Shown: positions 23,604 to 32,615 of the stretch, piece by piece | Layout of the letters: each line of letters starts with the position of its first letter | Position numbering within the stretch: position 1 is the first letter of the stretch | The notes under the pieces: generated by a model | Told to the model about the DNA's origin: nothing | Database searches by the model: none | Seen by the model: the letters and a program-made list of their open reading frames with translations, nothing else | Made by a program: the position numbers and the translations under genes | Assembly (NCBI GenBank): GCA_028821195.1 | Contig: JAPPHB010000032.1 | Span: 1-64,000, forward strand | Length of the DNA stretch: 64,000 nucleotides | Source of the DNA: Gammaproteobacteria bacterium | GTDB taxonomy: Bacteria > Gemmatimonadota > Gemmatimonadetes > Longimicrobiales > Gaopeijiaceae | Direction of reading: 5' to 3'

Positions 23604-23707
23604 CCCCTCCGTGGGATGTTGCATATCCACATATGCAACGAAGCGTTGCTAATCGAAATGGGCAACAAGGTGTTGCCAAACCGATTATGCAACACTGTGC
23701 GGAGGGG
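23604..23707. repeat. multi-palindromic GTTGC/GCAAC element between convergent genes
   Basis: Outer arms CCCCTCCG (23604-23611) and CGGAGGGG (23700-23707) enclose several perfect dyads. GTTGCATAT-CCAC-ATATGCAAC lies at 23618-23639, GCAACG-AAG-CGTTGC at 23635-23649 and GGCAACA-AGG-TGTTGCC at 23661-23677. The last is flanked by AATCG and CGATT arms. The pentamer GTTGC or its complement occurs six times inside and once just before. The core is AT-rich against the genome. It could be a cluster of operators, a mobile palindromic unit or a structured RNA/terminator. Confidence 0.8.
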
Positions 23708-23740
23708 TGAATCGCAATTGAGGCCACGCGCTCCCTGGCC

Positions 23741-24889
23741 TCAAACGCGACCGGGGGTGAGCGAACCCAGAACCCGGCGCCCCGAAGCTCCCGTCGAGTC
23801 CGGCGAATTCGCCGGCAGGCCGCGCAGGTGCGCCCACGCCAGCACCGCGAAGCAGGCGGCTTCGCGCGCTTCCGGTTCGAGACCCAGTACGGACAGGTCG
23901 CGCACCGGGACGGGGGCCAGCCGGTCGGAGATCATCGCCGCCAGGACCGGGTTCAGGGCGCCGCCGCCCGCCAGCAGGACTTCGCTGACGCCCCGCGGTA
24001 GCACCCAGCGGCGACAGGCTTCGGCGACGGAGGCGGCCGTGAAGGCCGTAAGCGTTGCGACCAGGCCGGCCCAGTTGCGTTTCGTGCGCGGTACCAAGCG
24101 TTCCACGAGCCTCTCGACGAACCCGCTGCCAAAGACCTCACGGCCGGTCGACTTGGGGGGCGGGCGATGCAGGAACGGATGCTGCAGGAGCTGCTCCAGC
24201 AGGTCGTCGTCCACTTTGCCGGCCGCGGCCAGCTCACCGTCCGCGTCGAACGTCCGGCGGCCGTCCGTGGCGAGTTCCGCAGCGGTGTCGATGAGCGCGA
24301 CGCCCGGGCCCGTATCGAAGGCCAGGACGGGTTGGCCGTCCGAAGCCGCCGGCAGCCAGGTGACGTTGGCCATCCCTCCGAGGTTCTGGAGGGCGCGCGC
24401 CCGGTCGGGTGCGGAGAAGAGCAGCCGGTCTGGCCACGGAACGAGGGGCGCGCCGTGCCCACCGGCCGCCACGTCGCGGGTCCGGAAGTCGCTCACCACC
24501 GGTATGCCGGTGATCTCCGCGATGGTCGCGGGATCTCCCAGTTGGAGGGTGGCGCCGCGGCCGTCCCCGGACGGGGGGTCGTGCCACACCGTCTGTCCGT
24601 GCGAACCGATCGCCGCGACCGATCCCGGATCCACCCCGGCGCGCGCGCACCCGGCGAGCGCACAGCGCGCGAAGCGCTCACCCAGGACCGCGTGCAGGCG
24701 GGCCAGATCGGCCGGCCCGCCTCTCTCGATCGCGCGGCGGATCGAGTCCCGCTCCTCCGGCAGGTAGCTCTCGCTGTGGAATCCCAGCAATCGCCACGAG
24801 AACGTTGCCGGGGTGGTCCCGCCCACCTCCAGCAGAGCCGCGTCGACGCCATCGAGCGACGTACCCGACATCATCCCGAGAACCTTCAT
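23741..24889 (-). CDS. anmK: anhydro-N-acetylmuramic acid kinase
   Basis: AnmK phosphorylates 1,6-anhydroMurNAc from wall turnover to MurNAc-6-phosphate in the cytosol. The 382-residue product starts with the family signature MKVLGMMSGTSLDGVDAAL and carries IGSHGQTVWH, LQLGDPATIA, VSDFRTRDVAAGGHGAPLVP, ALQNLGGMANVTWL, FDTGPGVALID and the VLLAGGGALNP motif near the end. The ATG at 24889 is the one directly before this signature. It follows murQ by 73 bases on the same strand, and the two act in successive steps of amino-sugar recovery. Confidence 0.95.
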   Translation of the reverse strand: MKVLGMMSGTSLDGVDAALLEVGGTTPATFSWRLLGFHSESYLPEERDSIRRAIERGGPADLARLHAVLGERFARCALAGCARAGVDPGSVAAIGSHGQTVWHDPPSGDGRGATLQLGDPATIAEITGIPVVSDFRTRDVAAGGHGAPLVPWPDRLLFSAPDRARALQNLGGMANVTWLPAASDGQPVLAFDTGPGVALIDTAAELATDGRRTFDADGELAAAGKVDDDLLEQLLQHPFLHRPPPKSTGREVFGSGFVERLVERLVPRTKRNWAGLVATLTAFTAASVAEACRRWVLPRGVSEVLLAGGGALNPVLAAMISDRLAPVPVRDLSVLGLEPEAREAACFAVLAWAHLRGLPANSPDSTGASGRRVLGSLTPGRV

Positions 24890-24962
24890 GAGCAGGGCGT
24901 CACGTGGAAAAAGGATGGTCCGCCGGGCGACCGGCCGCACCTGTTTCGCGAGTCCGCCGCGG

Positions 24963-25859
24963 TCATCCGGCGGCGGGGACATCCGCCACCCGGCCCCCGC
25001 TCTCCTCGAGCAGGACGCGGGCCTCCTCCGCGGCGATCCCGCGCCGAGCCATCACGATGGCCGTCTTGACATGGCCGCCAGCCTCCTGCAGCAGCGCCCG
25101 GGCCGGTTCCCGCTCGAGCTCCAGGGTGGTCATCAGGATGCGCTCACCCCGGTCCTGGAGCTTCCGGCAGGTGACCTGCAGGTCGACCATGAGGTTGCCG
25201 TAGACCTTGCCCATGAGGACCATGGCGCCGGTCGTGATGGTGTTCAGGACCAGCTTGGTGGCCGTGCCCGCCTTCATGCGCGTCGAGCCCGTGATCACCT
25301 CTGGACCGACCAGGGGAGCGATGACGACATCGTGGGCGGCGAGGAACTCGGCGGACGGAGGCGTGCAAAGCAGAAAACCGGTGCGGGCGCCCCGCTCACG
25401 GGCCTGCCGCAATGCCCCGTGGACGTAGGGCGTAGTGCCGGAGGTGGCGATGCCGAGCACGAAATCGTCGGCGCCCACCGAGAGACGGTCCATCTCGCGG
25501 GCGCCGTCGCGCGGGTCGTCCTCGGCCCCCTCGCGCGCCCGCACCAGCGCGCCGTACCCCCCCGCGATCACGCCGACGACCATCGACGGGTCGGTCCGGT
25601 AGGTCGGCGGCATCTCCGCGGCGTCGAGCACTCCCAGCCGCCCGGAGGTTCCCGCGCCGACGTAGATCAGCCGGCCGCCGCGGCAGAACGCGTCGCGCGC
25701 CAGTTCCATGGCCCGCGCGATGCCGGCGGCCTCCTCCCCGACTGCCGCGGCGACGGTGCGGTCCTCGTCATTGATGAGCGCCACGATCTCCGCGGCCGAC
25801 AGCCGGTCGACGCCACGCGAGCGTGGATTGCGCTGTTCGGTCAGCCGCTCATCGAGCAT
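24963..25859 (-). CDS. murQ: N-acetylmuramic acid 6-phosphate etherase
   Basis: MurQ cleaves the lactyl ether of MurNAc-6-phosphate, giving GlcNAc-6-phosphate and lactate. The 298-residue product has the SIS fold with the family motifs TEQRNPRS at the N-terminus, VGAGTSGRLGVLDAAEMPPT, GIATSGTTPYV and the VGPEVITGSTRMKAGTATK block with the catalytic Glu region. A C-terminal UBA-like helical tail (HVKTAIVMARRGIAAEEARVLLEESGGRV) is also typical. It heads the anmK pair. The 218-base gap upstream, toward the LRR genes, contains a 13-base direct repeat. Confidence 0.96.
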   Translation of the reverse strand: MLDERLTEQRNPRSRGVDRLSAAEIVALINDEDRTVAAAVGEEAAGIARAMELARDAFCRGGRLIYVGAGTSGRLGVLDAAEMPPTYRTDPSMVVGVIAGGYGALVRAREGAEDDPRDGAREMDRLSVGADDFVLGIATSGTTPYVHGALRQARERGARTGFLLCTPPSAEFLAAHDVVIAPLVGPEVITGSTRMKAGTATKLVLNTITTGAMVLMGKVYGNLMVDLQVTCRKLQDRGERILMTTLELEREPARALLQEAGGHVKTAIVMARRGIAAEEARVLLEESGGRVADVPAAG

Positions 25860-26004
25860 GCTGCGCGTCCTGACCCGGGGCAGACGGAACTCTTCTCTTC
25901 TTCATCCACGCAAAGCTAGCAACCCCGGCATGAATCCGCGCGAGAACCGGGGGCAAGGTTCCGGACCGGCACGGCGCCTCGAACGTCCCGCGACCCGAAG
26001 ATCG

Positions 26005-26032
26005 CAACCGGTGTAGCACCAACCGGCGTAGC
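26005..26032. repeat. direct repeat in the leader of the first LRR gene
   Basis: CAACCGGTGTAGC (26005-26017) and CAACCGGCGTAGC (26020-26032) differ by one base and are phased 15 bases apart. They lie 46-73 bases before the ATG of the first LRR-metzincin gene in the murQ/LRR divergent gap. They may be a regulator half-site pair or a chance repeat. Confidence 0.4.
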
Positions 26033-26077
26033 CTCTTCATCATTTCGTGCAATGGACCCGGCCCTCAAGGAGACGGC

Positions 26078-29000
26078 ATGGCACGTCGAAAATCACGCGT
26101 CTGGGCAGCGGGCCTTTGCACAATCCTCGTAGCCGTCTGCTCGGACGACCCGGCGTCTACTCCCCCAAACGCTCTTCCTCCGCCTCCACCGGAGCCCTTT
26201 GCGGCCGAGCGCGCCGCGCTCATGGCCCTCTACAACGCGACGGGCGGGACGCATTGGCATCGGCAGAGGAACTGGAACACCGCCGGGAGGATCCGGGACT
26301 GGCAGGGGGTGTCGACCAACTCGTCCGGCTTCGTCACCGAGCTGGTGCTCTCCGACAACAACCTGTCCGGAACGCTCCCGCCCGAAATCGGGAACCTGAC
26401 CCAACTGACACAACTGGATCTCGAAGACAACGAGTTGACGGGCCCGATTCCGCCGGAACTCGGCGATCTGCCCCAGCTGAGACGTCTGGTTCTCGGTGCC
26501 AACGAACTGACGGGAACGATCCCGCCGGAGCTGGGCGGGCTGAGCCAGCTGACCATGCTCGATCTGGGACGCAACAGCCTGAGCGGGACGATCCCCTCCG
26601 AACTCGGACGCCTGCCGCGCCTCGACTCCCTGCTGCTTCACCGCAACGAGCTGACCGGCCCCATTCCCCCGGAACTGGGGAACCTGGCCTCCCTGCGGAG
26701 GCTGCTCCTGGCGTTGAACCAGCTCACGGGTCCGGTGCCGCCTGAACTGGGGAACCTGGCGAGCCTCACCTACATGAGCCTGAGCCGTAACCAGCTGACG
26801 GGCACGGTCCCGCCTGAACTGGCGAAGCTGAGCTCGATCCGGATTCTGTCGGTTTCGCGCAACAACCTGACGGGCACGATTCCGCCCGAGCTGGGGATCC
26901 TGGCCACCCTGGAGGGACTCTATCTCTACCAGAACCTGCTCACCGGCCCAATCCCCGTCTCGCTGGGCGACCTGTCGGAGCTGGAGACGCTCTGGATTCA
27001 CGACAACGGCCTGACGGGCCCGTTGATCGAGGAGCTTGCCGACCTCGCGGCGCTCGAGGATCTGCGAGCCGCGGACAACGAGTTGAGCGGCGCGCTGCCG
27101 CGCAATCTGGGCAGACCCCGGGCCCTGGCCCGAGTCGAGCTCGAGGGGAACGAGGGCCTGACCGGTCTGCTGCCGCGGAGCATGATCGGGCTCGAGTTCC
27201 TGCAGGTGCTGTCGTACGGAGCCACCGACCTGTGCGCCCAGATCGATGACGAGTTCCAGGAGTGGCTGCGGAAGGTTCCCGATGGCAGCCGAACGGATTG
27301 CGAGGTCGGGCAGGTCGAACGACTCGCTCTCACCGACCTGCACCACATGACCGGGGGTTCGTCCTGGGCGAACCGGGGGGCATGGGCGACCGACGCTCCC
27401 CTGGGCGACTGGCATGGCGTGACCGCCGAGGACGGACGTGTCACGGGATTGGCCCTGTCCGCCAACGGCCTGTCCGGTCCGCTCCCCGCGGAGATCGCCA
27501 ACCTCACCGACCTCCGGATCGCGGATCTGGCCGAAAACGACCTGTCGGGTGCGTTCCCGGCCTCCTTCGCCGGGTTGCACGAGCTTGCGGAACTGCGCGT
27601 GGGCCGGAATGCGGGGCTGGAGGGCGCGCTGCCGTTCGCGCTCCGCGGGCTGGAACGGGTTCGCGTGCTGCTCCACGACGACACCGGCCTGTGCGCCTCT
27701 CCCGCGCCGGACTTCCAGGCGTGGTACGCCGCGATCGAGCAGACCGCCGGCACCGTCTGCGACAACCCGGATGAGGTCACGGTGTCCCTGCCCGTGGTCT
27801 ACCTCACCCAGTCGGTGCAGGCCCCGTCCCGGAGCGTGCGCCTGGTGGCCAACCGCGACGCGCTGCTGAGGGCGTTCGTCACGGCCGAGGAGCCGCGCGG
27901 GTACTTCGAGCCCGAGGTCGTGGCGGTCTTCACGGGTCCGGAAGGGGACGAGGTCCATCGCGCGGTCATGACCCGCGACGCCAACCAGATCCCCGCCGAG
28001 GCGGACGAGGGCGACCTTGAACTCTCGTACAACGCGGTGATCCCCGCTGGGGCAGTCACCCCGGGCGTCGAGATGGCCGTCGAGGTCGACCCTGAGGGGA
28101 CGCTGCCCCTCACCGCCGAAAGCACAACCCGATTCCCGGACGAGGGATCCGACTCGCTGAACGTGGTGGAGGTGCCCTCGATGCAGCTCACGCTGGTGCC
28201 GGTCATCACGGCTGAGGAGCCGGACACGTCGGTTCTGGCATGGGTGCGCGGCATCTCCGCCGACAGTCCCGAGACCGGATTGCTGAGGCACGCGTTCCCG
28301 TTCGCCGAGTTCGACGTCAGGCCGCATGAGGCCTATCACACCTCGCTGGATCTCACCTCCTCGGCCGGGCAGGTGTCGCTGTTCGGGGAACTCGAGGCGT
28401 TGCGGACATCGGAAGGCGGCACGGGCTACTACTACGGGGTCGCCGCCAACCTGGGATCCAACGCCGGTCGGGGACAGCTCCCCGGCTGGGTCAGCGTCGG
28501 CGTGCCGAGATCGACCACGCTGGCGCACGAAGTAGGCCACAACCTCTCGCTCAGGCACGCCCCGTGCGGCGATCCCAGCGGCGTCGATCCAGCCTTCCCG
28601 TACCCGGACGGAAACATCGGCGTGTGGGGATACGACTTCCGCAACGGATCCACCATCCCTCCCGACCGCGGCCAGGACATCATGACCTACTGCCGCACGC
28701 TGCCGTGGCTCAGCGACTACTATTTCGAGAAGGTGATCGACCATCGCGCACGACTGGCGGCGGGCACCGCGAGCGCCGGGCTGGCCGCGGCGGGCCCCGC
28801 CTCCGACATGCTCGTGCTCTGGGGCGGCATGGTGGATGGAGACCTGTGGATCGATCCGGCGTTCCCGATGCGCACGGCGCCAAGGCCGCCCGATGCGCGG
28901 GGTCCGTACCGCATTCTCGGGACCGCCGCCGACGGCGGGACGCTGTTCTCGCTGGACTTCATGCCCACCAAGGACGGGCACGGGGGCAGGCACTTCTTCT

Positions 29001-29251
29001 TCGCGGTGCCGATCGAGGCCGACTGGGATGAAGCGCTCGCACGCATCACGCTGACGGGGCCGGAAGGCGAGGCGTACGTGGACCGGGCCGACGAGCACCG
29101 GGTCACCGTGGTCAGGGAGCCCGGGACGGGGCGCCTGCGCGCGATTCTGCGGGACTGGGAAGGGGCGCTGCCGGACGCGCTCAGGGACAAGGCCGGCCTG
29201 GAGGTGAGCATGACACGCGGGCTCAGGGAGGCGGTGCGGCTGCGGAGGTGA
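26078..29251 (+). CDS. LRR-metzincin lipoprotein, first of a tandem pair
   Basis: The 1057-residue product has a signal segment ending VAVC at C21, a slightly non-canonical lipobox. A Pro-rich linker and an N-cap (ALMALYNATGGTHW...NW...WQGV) follow. About twelve plant-type 24-residue LRRs run from about residue 84 to 375, with pattern LxxLxxLxLxxNxLTGxIPPELG. A second short LRR block lies at 420-550. A beta-rich region and a metzincin domain complete the chain: zinc motif HEVGHNLSLRH at 817-827 (Ser where Gly is usual) and Met-turn DIMTYC with M869. It is probably surface-anchored and cleaves or binds host or neighbour proteins (inference). A Shine-Dalgarno-like AAGGAGA precedes the ATG. Confidence 0.85.
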   Translation: MARRKSRVWAAGLCTILVAVCSDDPASTPPNALPPPPPEPFAAERAALMALYNATGGTHWHRQRNWNTAGRIRDWQGVSTNSSGFVTELVLSDNNLSGTLPPEIGNLTQLTQLDLEDNELTGPIPPELGDLPQLRRLVLGANELTGTIPPELGGLSQLTMLDLGRNSLSGTIPSELGRLPRLDSLLLHRNELTGPIPPELGNLASLRRLLLALNQLTGPVPPELGNLASLTYMSLSRNQLTGTVPPELAKLSSIRILSVSRNNLTGTIPPELGILATLEGLYLYQNLLTGPIPVSLGDLSELETLWIHDNGLTGPLIEELADLAALEDLRAADNELSGALPRNLGRPRALARVELEGNEGLTGLLPRSMIGLEFLQVLSYGATDLCAQIDDEFQEWLRKVPDGSRTDCEVGQVERLALTDLHHMTGGSSWANRGAWATDAPLGDWHGVTAEDGRVTGLALSANGLSGPLPAEIANLTDLRIADLAENDLSGAFPASFAGLHELAELRVGRNAGLEGALPFALRGLERVRVLLHDDTGLCASPAPDFQAWYAAIEQTAGTVCDNPDEVTVSLPVVYLTQSVQAPSRSVRLVANRDALLRAFVTAEEPRGYFEPEVVAVFTGPEGDEVHRAVMTRDANQIPAEADEGDLELSYNAVIPAGAVTPGVEMAVEVDPEGTLPLTAESTTRFPDEGSDSLNVVEVPSMQLTLVPVITAEEPDTSVLAWVRGISADSPETGLLRHAFPFAEFDVRPHEAYHTSLDLTSSAGQVSLFGELEALRTSEGGTGYYYGVAANLGSNAGRGQLPGWVSVGVPRSTTLAHEVGHNLSLRHAPCGDPSGVDPAFPYPDGNIGVWGYDFRNGSTIPPDRGQDIMTYCRTLPWLSDYYFEKVIDHRARLAAGTASAGLAAAGPASDMLVLWGGMVDGDLWIDPAFPMRTAPRPPDARGPYRILGTAADGGTLFSLDFMPTKDGHGGRHFFFAVPIEADWDEALARITLTGPEGEAYVDRADEHRVTVVREPGTGRLRAILRDWEGALPDALRDKAGLEVSMTRGLREAVRLRR

Positions 29252-29267
29252 CGATCACGGAGGCGGG

Positions 29268-32200
29268 ATGACACGAGGGAGATTACGCGTCTGGGTAGTG
29301 GGCTCTCTCGCGGTCCTGCTGGCCGTCTGTTCGGACGGCGACGACCCGGCGATGCCTTCGCCTCCCCACCCCGAAGAGACCGATATTGCCGGCCGGGACG
29401 CCCTCATCGCCTTCTACAACGCGACCGGCGGGCCGAACTGGCATGAAGGGAGAAACTGGCTCACCTCGGAGCGGATCAGGTTCTGGCACGGGGTATCGAC
29501 CAACTCGGACGGCTTCGTCACCGAGCTGGTTCTGGACGACAACAACCTGTCGGGAACCCTCCCGCCCGAGCTCGGGGATCTGACGCAACTGAGACGGCTG
29601 GTCCTGGACGACAACGAACTGACGGGTCCGATCCCGCCGGAGCTGGGCAAGCTGAGCCGGCTGACCAGGCTCGATCTGAGCTGGAATGGCCTGAGCGGGA
29701 CGATCCCGGCCGAACTCGCGGCACTGCCGCTCCTCGACTCCCTGGAGCTATGGCGCAACGAGCTGTCCGGCTCGATTCCGGTCGAACTGAGCAGCATGCG
29801 TTCTCTGCGACGGCTCTCCCTGGCGTGGAATCAGCTGTCGGGTCCGGTGCCGCCGGAACTCGGCAGGCTTGGGAACCTCACGGACATGACCCTCAGCCGA
29901 AACGAATTGACGGGCACGATCCCGCCTGAACTGGCGAATCTGCCTGCGATCCAATCCCTTTCGGTGTCGCGAAACAACCTGACGGGCACGATTCCGCCCG
30001 AGTTGGGCGAGCTGGCTACCCTGGAGGGGCTGTATCTCTACGACAACGAACTCACCGGTGAAATCCCCGTCTCGCTGGGCAATCTGCGGCAACTGGAGAT
30101 TCTCTGGATTCACGAAAACGGGCTTTCCGGCGCACTTCCCGGGTTCCTGGCGAACCTCACCGAGCTTCAGAGCCTGAGCGTCGCGAACAACAGGCTGACC
30201 GGTGCGCTGCCCCGCGATCTGCACCAACTCCAGGACCTGGTCGTAATGGAGCTCCAGGGCAATCGTGATCTGACCGGCTTGTTGCCGCGGCCCATGCTCG
30301 ACCTGAAGCTCCTGCGGTGGCTGAAGTACGGAGAGACCGGTCTGTGCGCCCAAATCGACGACGACTTCCAGGCGTGGCTGGGAATCATTCCGGAGGTCGA
30401 CGGGACGAATTGTGATGTCGGGCAGGTCGAACGACTCGCTCTGACAAGCGTGCACGATCTGACCGATGGCCCGTCCTGGGCGAACCGGACGGCGTGGGCG
30501 ACCGAAGCTCCCCTGGGAGATTGGCACGGCGTCGCCACCGAGGGCGGACGTGTCGTGGACGTGGCGCTGCCCGGCAACGGCCTGTCCGGTCCGCTTCCCG
30601 GGGAGTTGGCCAACCTCAAGGAGCTCACGGCGTTGGACCTGACGGGAAACGGCCTGTCCGGTGCGTTCCCGCCCGCCATCGCCTTGTTGCGCGAGCTTGC
30701 CGAGTTGCGGGTGGGCCGCAATGCGGGACTGGAGGGCGCGCTGCCTTTCGATCTTCGGCGCCTGACGCGGCTCCAAGTGCTGCTCCACGACGACACCGGC
30801 TTGTGCGCGTCTCCCTCGCCGGACTTTCAGGCATGGTACACCGCGATCGAGCGGACGGCAGGCGCCGTCTGCGACAACCCGGATTACGTCACGGTATCTC
30901 TGCCGATGGTATATCTCACCCAGTCGATCCAGACGCCGTCAGGCAGGGTGCGTCTGGTGGCCAACCGGGACGCCCTCGTGAGGGCATTCGTCACGGCGGA
31001 GGAGCCGAGAGGGTTCTTCGAGCCCGAGGTCGTGGCGGTCTTCACTCGGCCGGGGCGCGGAGAAGTTCACCGCGCGACCATGAGTCGAGATGCTAACCAG
31101 ATCCCTGCGGCCGCGGACGAAGGCGACCTTGAGTTGTCGTACAACGCCGTGATTCCCGCCGAGATCATCGTCCCGGGTGTCGAACTGGTCGTGGCGGTCG
31201 ACCCCGAGGGAACCCTGCCTCTCACCGCCGAAAGCGAAACCCGTTTCCCGCGCGAGGGCTCCCACTCGCTGAACGTGGTGCAAGTGGCCCCGATGCATCT
31301 CACGCTGGTTCCGGTCATGGAGGCCGAGGAGCCCGATACGTCGGCTCTGGCGTGGGTCCGCGGCGTCTCCGCCGAGAGTCCTCAGGTGGGATTGCTGAAA
31401 CACGCGTTCCCGTTTGGCGAGTTCAGCGTCAGTCCGCACGAACCCTATTTCACTTCGCTCGATCTCACCACCCGGTCCGGACGAAGTGGACTGCTTGGCG
31501 AACTCGATGCGCTGCGGGCATCGGAAGGCGGCACAGGTTACTACTATGGGGCCGCCGCAAGCGTAAACGGCTTCGTCCGGGGTTGGGCTCAACTGCCGGG
31601 GTGGGTGAGCATGGGCGGGGCGAGTCCGACCACCCTGGCGCACGAGATTGGTCACAACCTCTCACTCCAGCACGCTCCCTGCGGAAACCCCGATTACGTC
31701 AACCGAGCCTTCCCCTACCCGGACGGCAGTATCGGCGTGTGGGGGTACGACTTCCGCGATGGCTCGGTAGTGCCCCCTGGCCATTCCAAAGACATCATGA
31801 CCTACTGCTATGCGCTACCGTGGGTCAGCGACTTCCATTTCAATGAGATCATCGATCATCGCGCACAGTTGGCCGCGGGCGCGGCCAGCACATCTGCGGC
31901 AGCAGGGAACGCGACGTCCGACATGCTCGTGCTGTGGGGCGGAGCGGTGGATGGCGAGCTGTGGATCGATCCGGCGTTCTCGATGCGGGCGGCGGCAAGA
32001 CCGCCCGAGGCGTCGGGTCCGTATCGCCTTCAGGGGACCGCGCCGGATGGCCGGACGCTCTTCTCGGTGGACTTCACGCCCACCGAGGACAAGCACGGCG
32101 GCAGACACTTCTTTTTCATGGTTCCAATCGAGGCCGAGTGGGGGGACGCGCTCGAACGCATCACCCTGACGGGGCCCGAAGGCGAAACGTACGTGGACCA

Positions 32201-32366
32201 GGCCGACGAGCGCCGGATCACGGTGGTCACGGAGCCGGGGACGGGACGCCTGCGCGCGATTCTGCGGGACTGGGAAGGCGCGCTGCCGGATGCACTGAGG
32301 GACGAGGCCGGCCTGGTGGTGAGCATGACGCGCGGGCTCAGGGAGGCGGTGCGGCTCCGGAGGTGA
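29268..32366 (+). CDS. LRR-metzincin lipoprotein, second of a tandem pair
   Basis: The 1032-residue product is a close paralogue of the preceding gene, with long identical runs over the whole length. It has a signal segment ending LLAVC, a Pro-rich linker, an N-cap (ALIAFYNATGGPNW) and about eleven plant-type LRRs, one fewer than its neighbour. The second LRR block, beta-rich region and metzincin domain follow, with HEIGHNLSLQH at 792-802 and Met-turn M844 in DIMTYC. GGAGGCGGG lies directly before the ATG, 16 bases after the first gene's stop, so the two are co-transcribed. Differences cluster in the LRR face, suggesting different targets (inference). Confidence 0.85.
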   Translation: MTRGRLRVWVVGSLAVLLAVCSDGDDPAMPSPPHPEETDIAGRDALIAFYNATGGPNWHEGRNWLTSERIRFWHGVSTNSDGFVTELVLDDNNLSGTLPPELGDLTQLRRLVLDDNELTGPIPPELGKLSRLTRLDLSWNGLSGTIPAELAALPLLDSLELWRNELSGSIPVELSSMRSLRRLSLAWNQLSGPVPPELGRLGNLTDMTLSRNELTGTIPPELANLPAIQSLSVSRNNLTGTIPPELGELATLEGLYLYDNELTGEIPVSLGNLRQLEILWIHENGLSGALPGFLANLTELQSLSVANNRLTGALPRDLHQLQDLVVMELQGNRDLTGLLPRPMLDLKLLRWLKYGETGLCAQIDDDFQAWLGIIPEVDGTNCDVGQVERLALTSVHDLTDGPSWANRTAWATEAPLGDWHGVATEGGRVVDVALPGNGLSGPLPGELANLKELTALDLTGNGLSGAFPPAIALLRELAELRVGRNAGLEGALPFDLRRLTRLQVLLHDDTGLCASPSPDFQAWYTAIERTAGAVCDNPDYVTVSLPMVYLTQSIQTPSGRVRLVANRDALVRAFVTAEEPRGFFEPEVVAVFTRPGRGEVHRATMSRDANQIPAAADEGDLELSYNAVIPAEIIVPGVELVVAVDPEGTLPLTAESETRFPREGSHSLNVVQVAPMHLTLVPVMEAEEPDTSALAWVRGVSAESPQVGLLKHAFPFGEFSVSPHEPYFTSLDLTTRSGRSGLLGELDALRASEGGTGYYYGAAASVNGFVRGWAQLPGWVSMGGASPTTLAHEIGHNLSLQHAPCGNPDYVNRAFPYPDGSIGVWGYDFRDGSVVPPGHSKDIMTYCYALPWVSDFHFNEIIDHRAQLAAGAASTSAAAGNATSDMLVLWGGAVDGELWIDPAFSMRAAARPPEASGPYRLQGTAPDGRTLFSVDFTPTEDKHGGRHFFFMVPIEAEWGDALERITLTGPEGETYVDQADERRITVVTEPGTGRLRAILRDWEGALPDALRDEAGLVVSMTRGLREAVRLRR

Positions 32367-32405
32367 CGGGGAGGGCCGGGATTCTCGTTCCACAGGCCTC
32401 CCATG

Positions 32406-32435
32406 CCAAACCCTTCACGTAACGTCAGGGTTTGG
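32406..32435. terminator. perfect 9-bp inverted repeat after the LRR pair
   Basis: CCAAACCCT and AGGGTTTGG flank a 12-base spacer that itself holds ACGT-A-ACGT. It lies 40 bases after the second LRR gene stop. No U-run follows, so it could be a terminator-like hairpin or a regulator site for the phosphoesterase gene downstream. Confidence 0.5.
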
Positions 32436-32450
32436 GAAACATCTGGCACG

Positions 32451-32462
32451 GCAAGCGCTTGC
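32451..32462. repeat. perfect 12-base palindrome GCAAGCGCTTGC
   Basis: This perfect dyad with no spacer lies 16 bases after the inverted repeat above, in the 249-base gap between the LRR pair and the phosphoesterase gene. It suits a dimeric regulator. No partner copy was seen. Confidence 0.4.
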
Positions 32463-32615
32463 GCGCTAATCTTCGCGCCCCGGAAAACGCGGCTCCGGTT
32501 CCCCTCCCATCGAGGTGCGACGCGTGTCCGCCTTCCGGCGTCCGCTCGGCGCGGGCGGCAAGAACCCGGGGGGGACAGAGCGTACTCCCGCCACGGCCAT
32601 GCCAGGGGGAGTCCC

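Noticed and set aside
23604-23707. tRNA or known structured RNA at the palindromic element
   Set aside because: The dyads do not make a cloverleaf or a known riboswitch shape; they are nested and overlapping.
26093-29098. Long minus-strand open frame opposite the first LRR-metzincin gene
   Set aside because: Its repeated composition mirrors the LRR codons on the other strand; there is no signal peptide, motif or ribosome site of its own.
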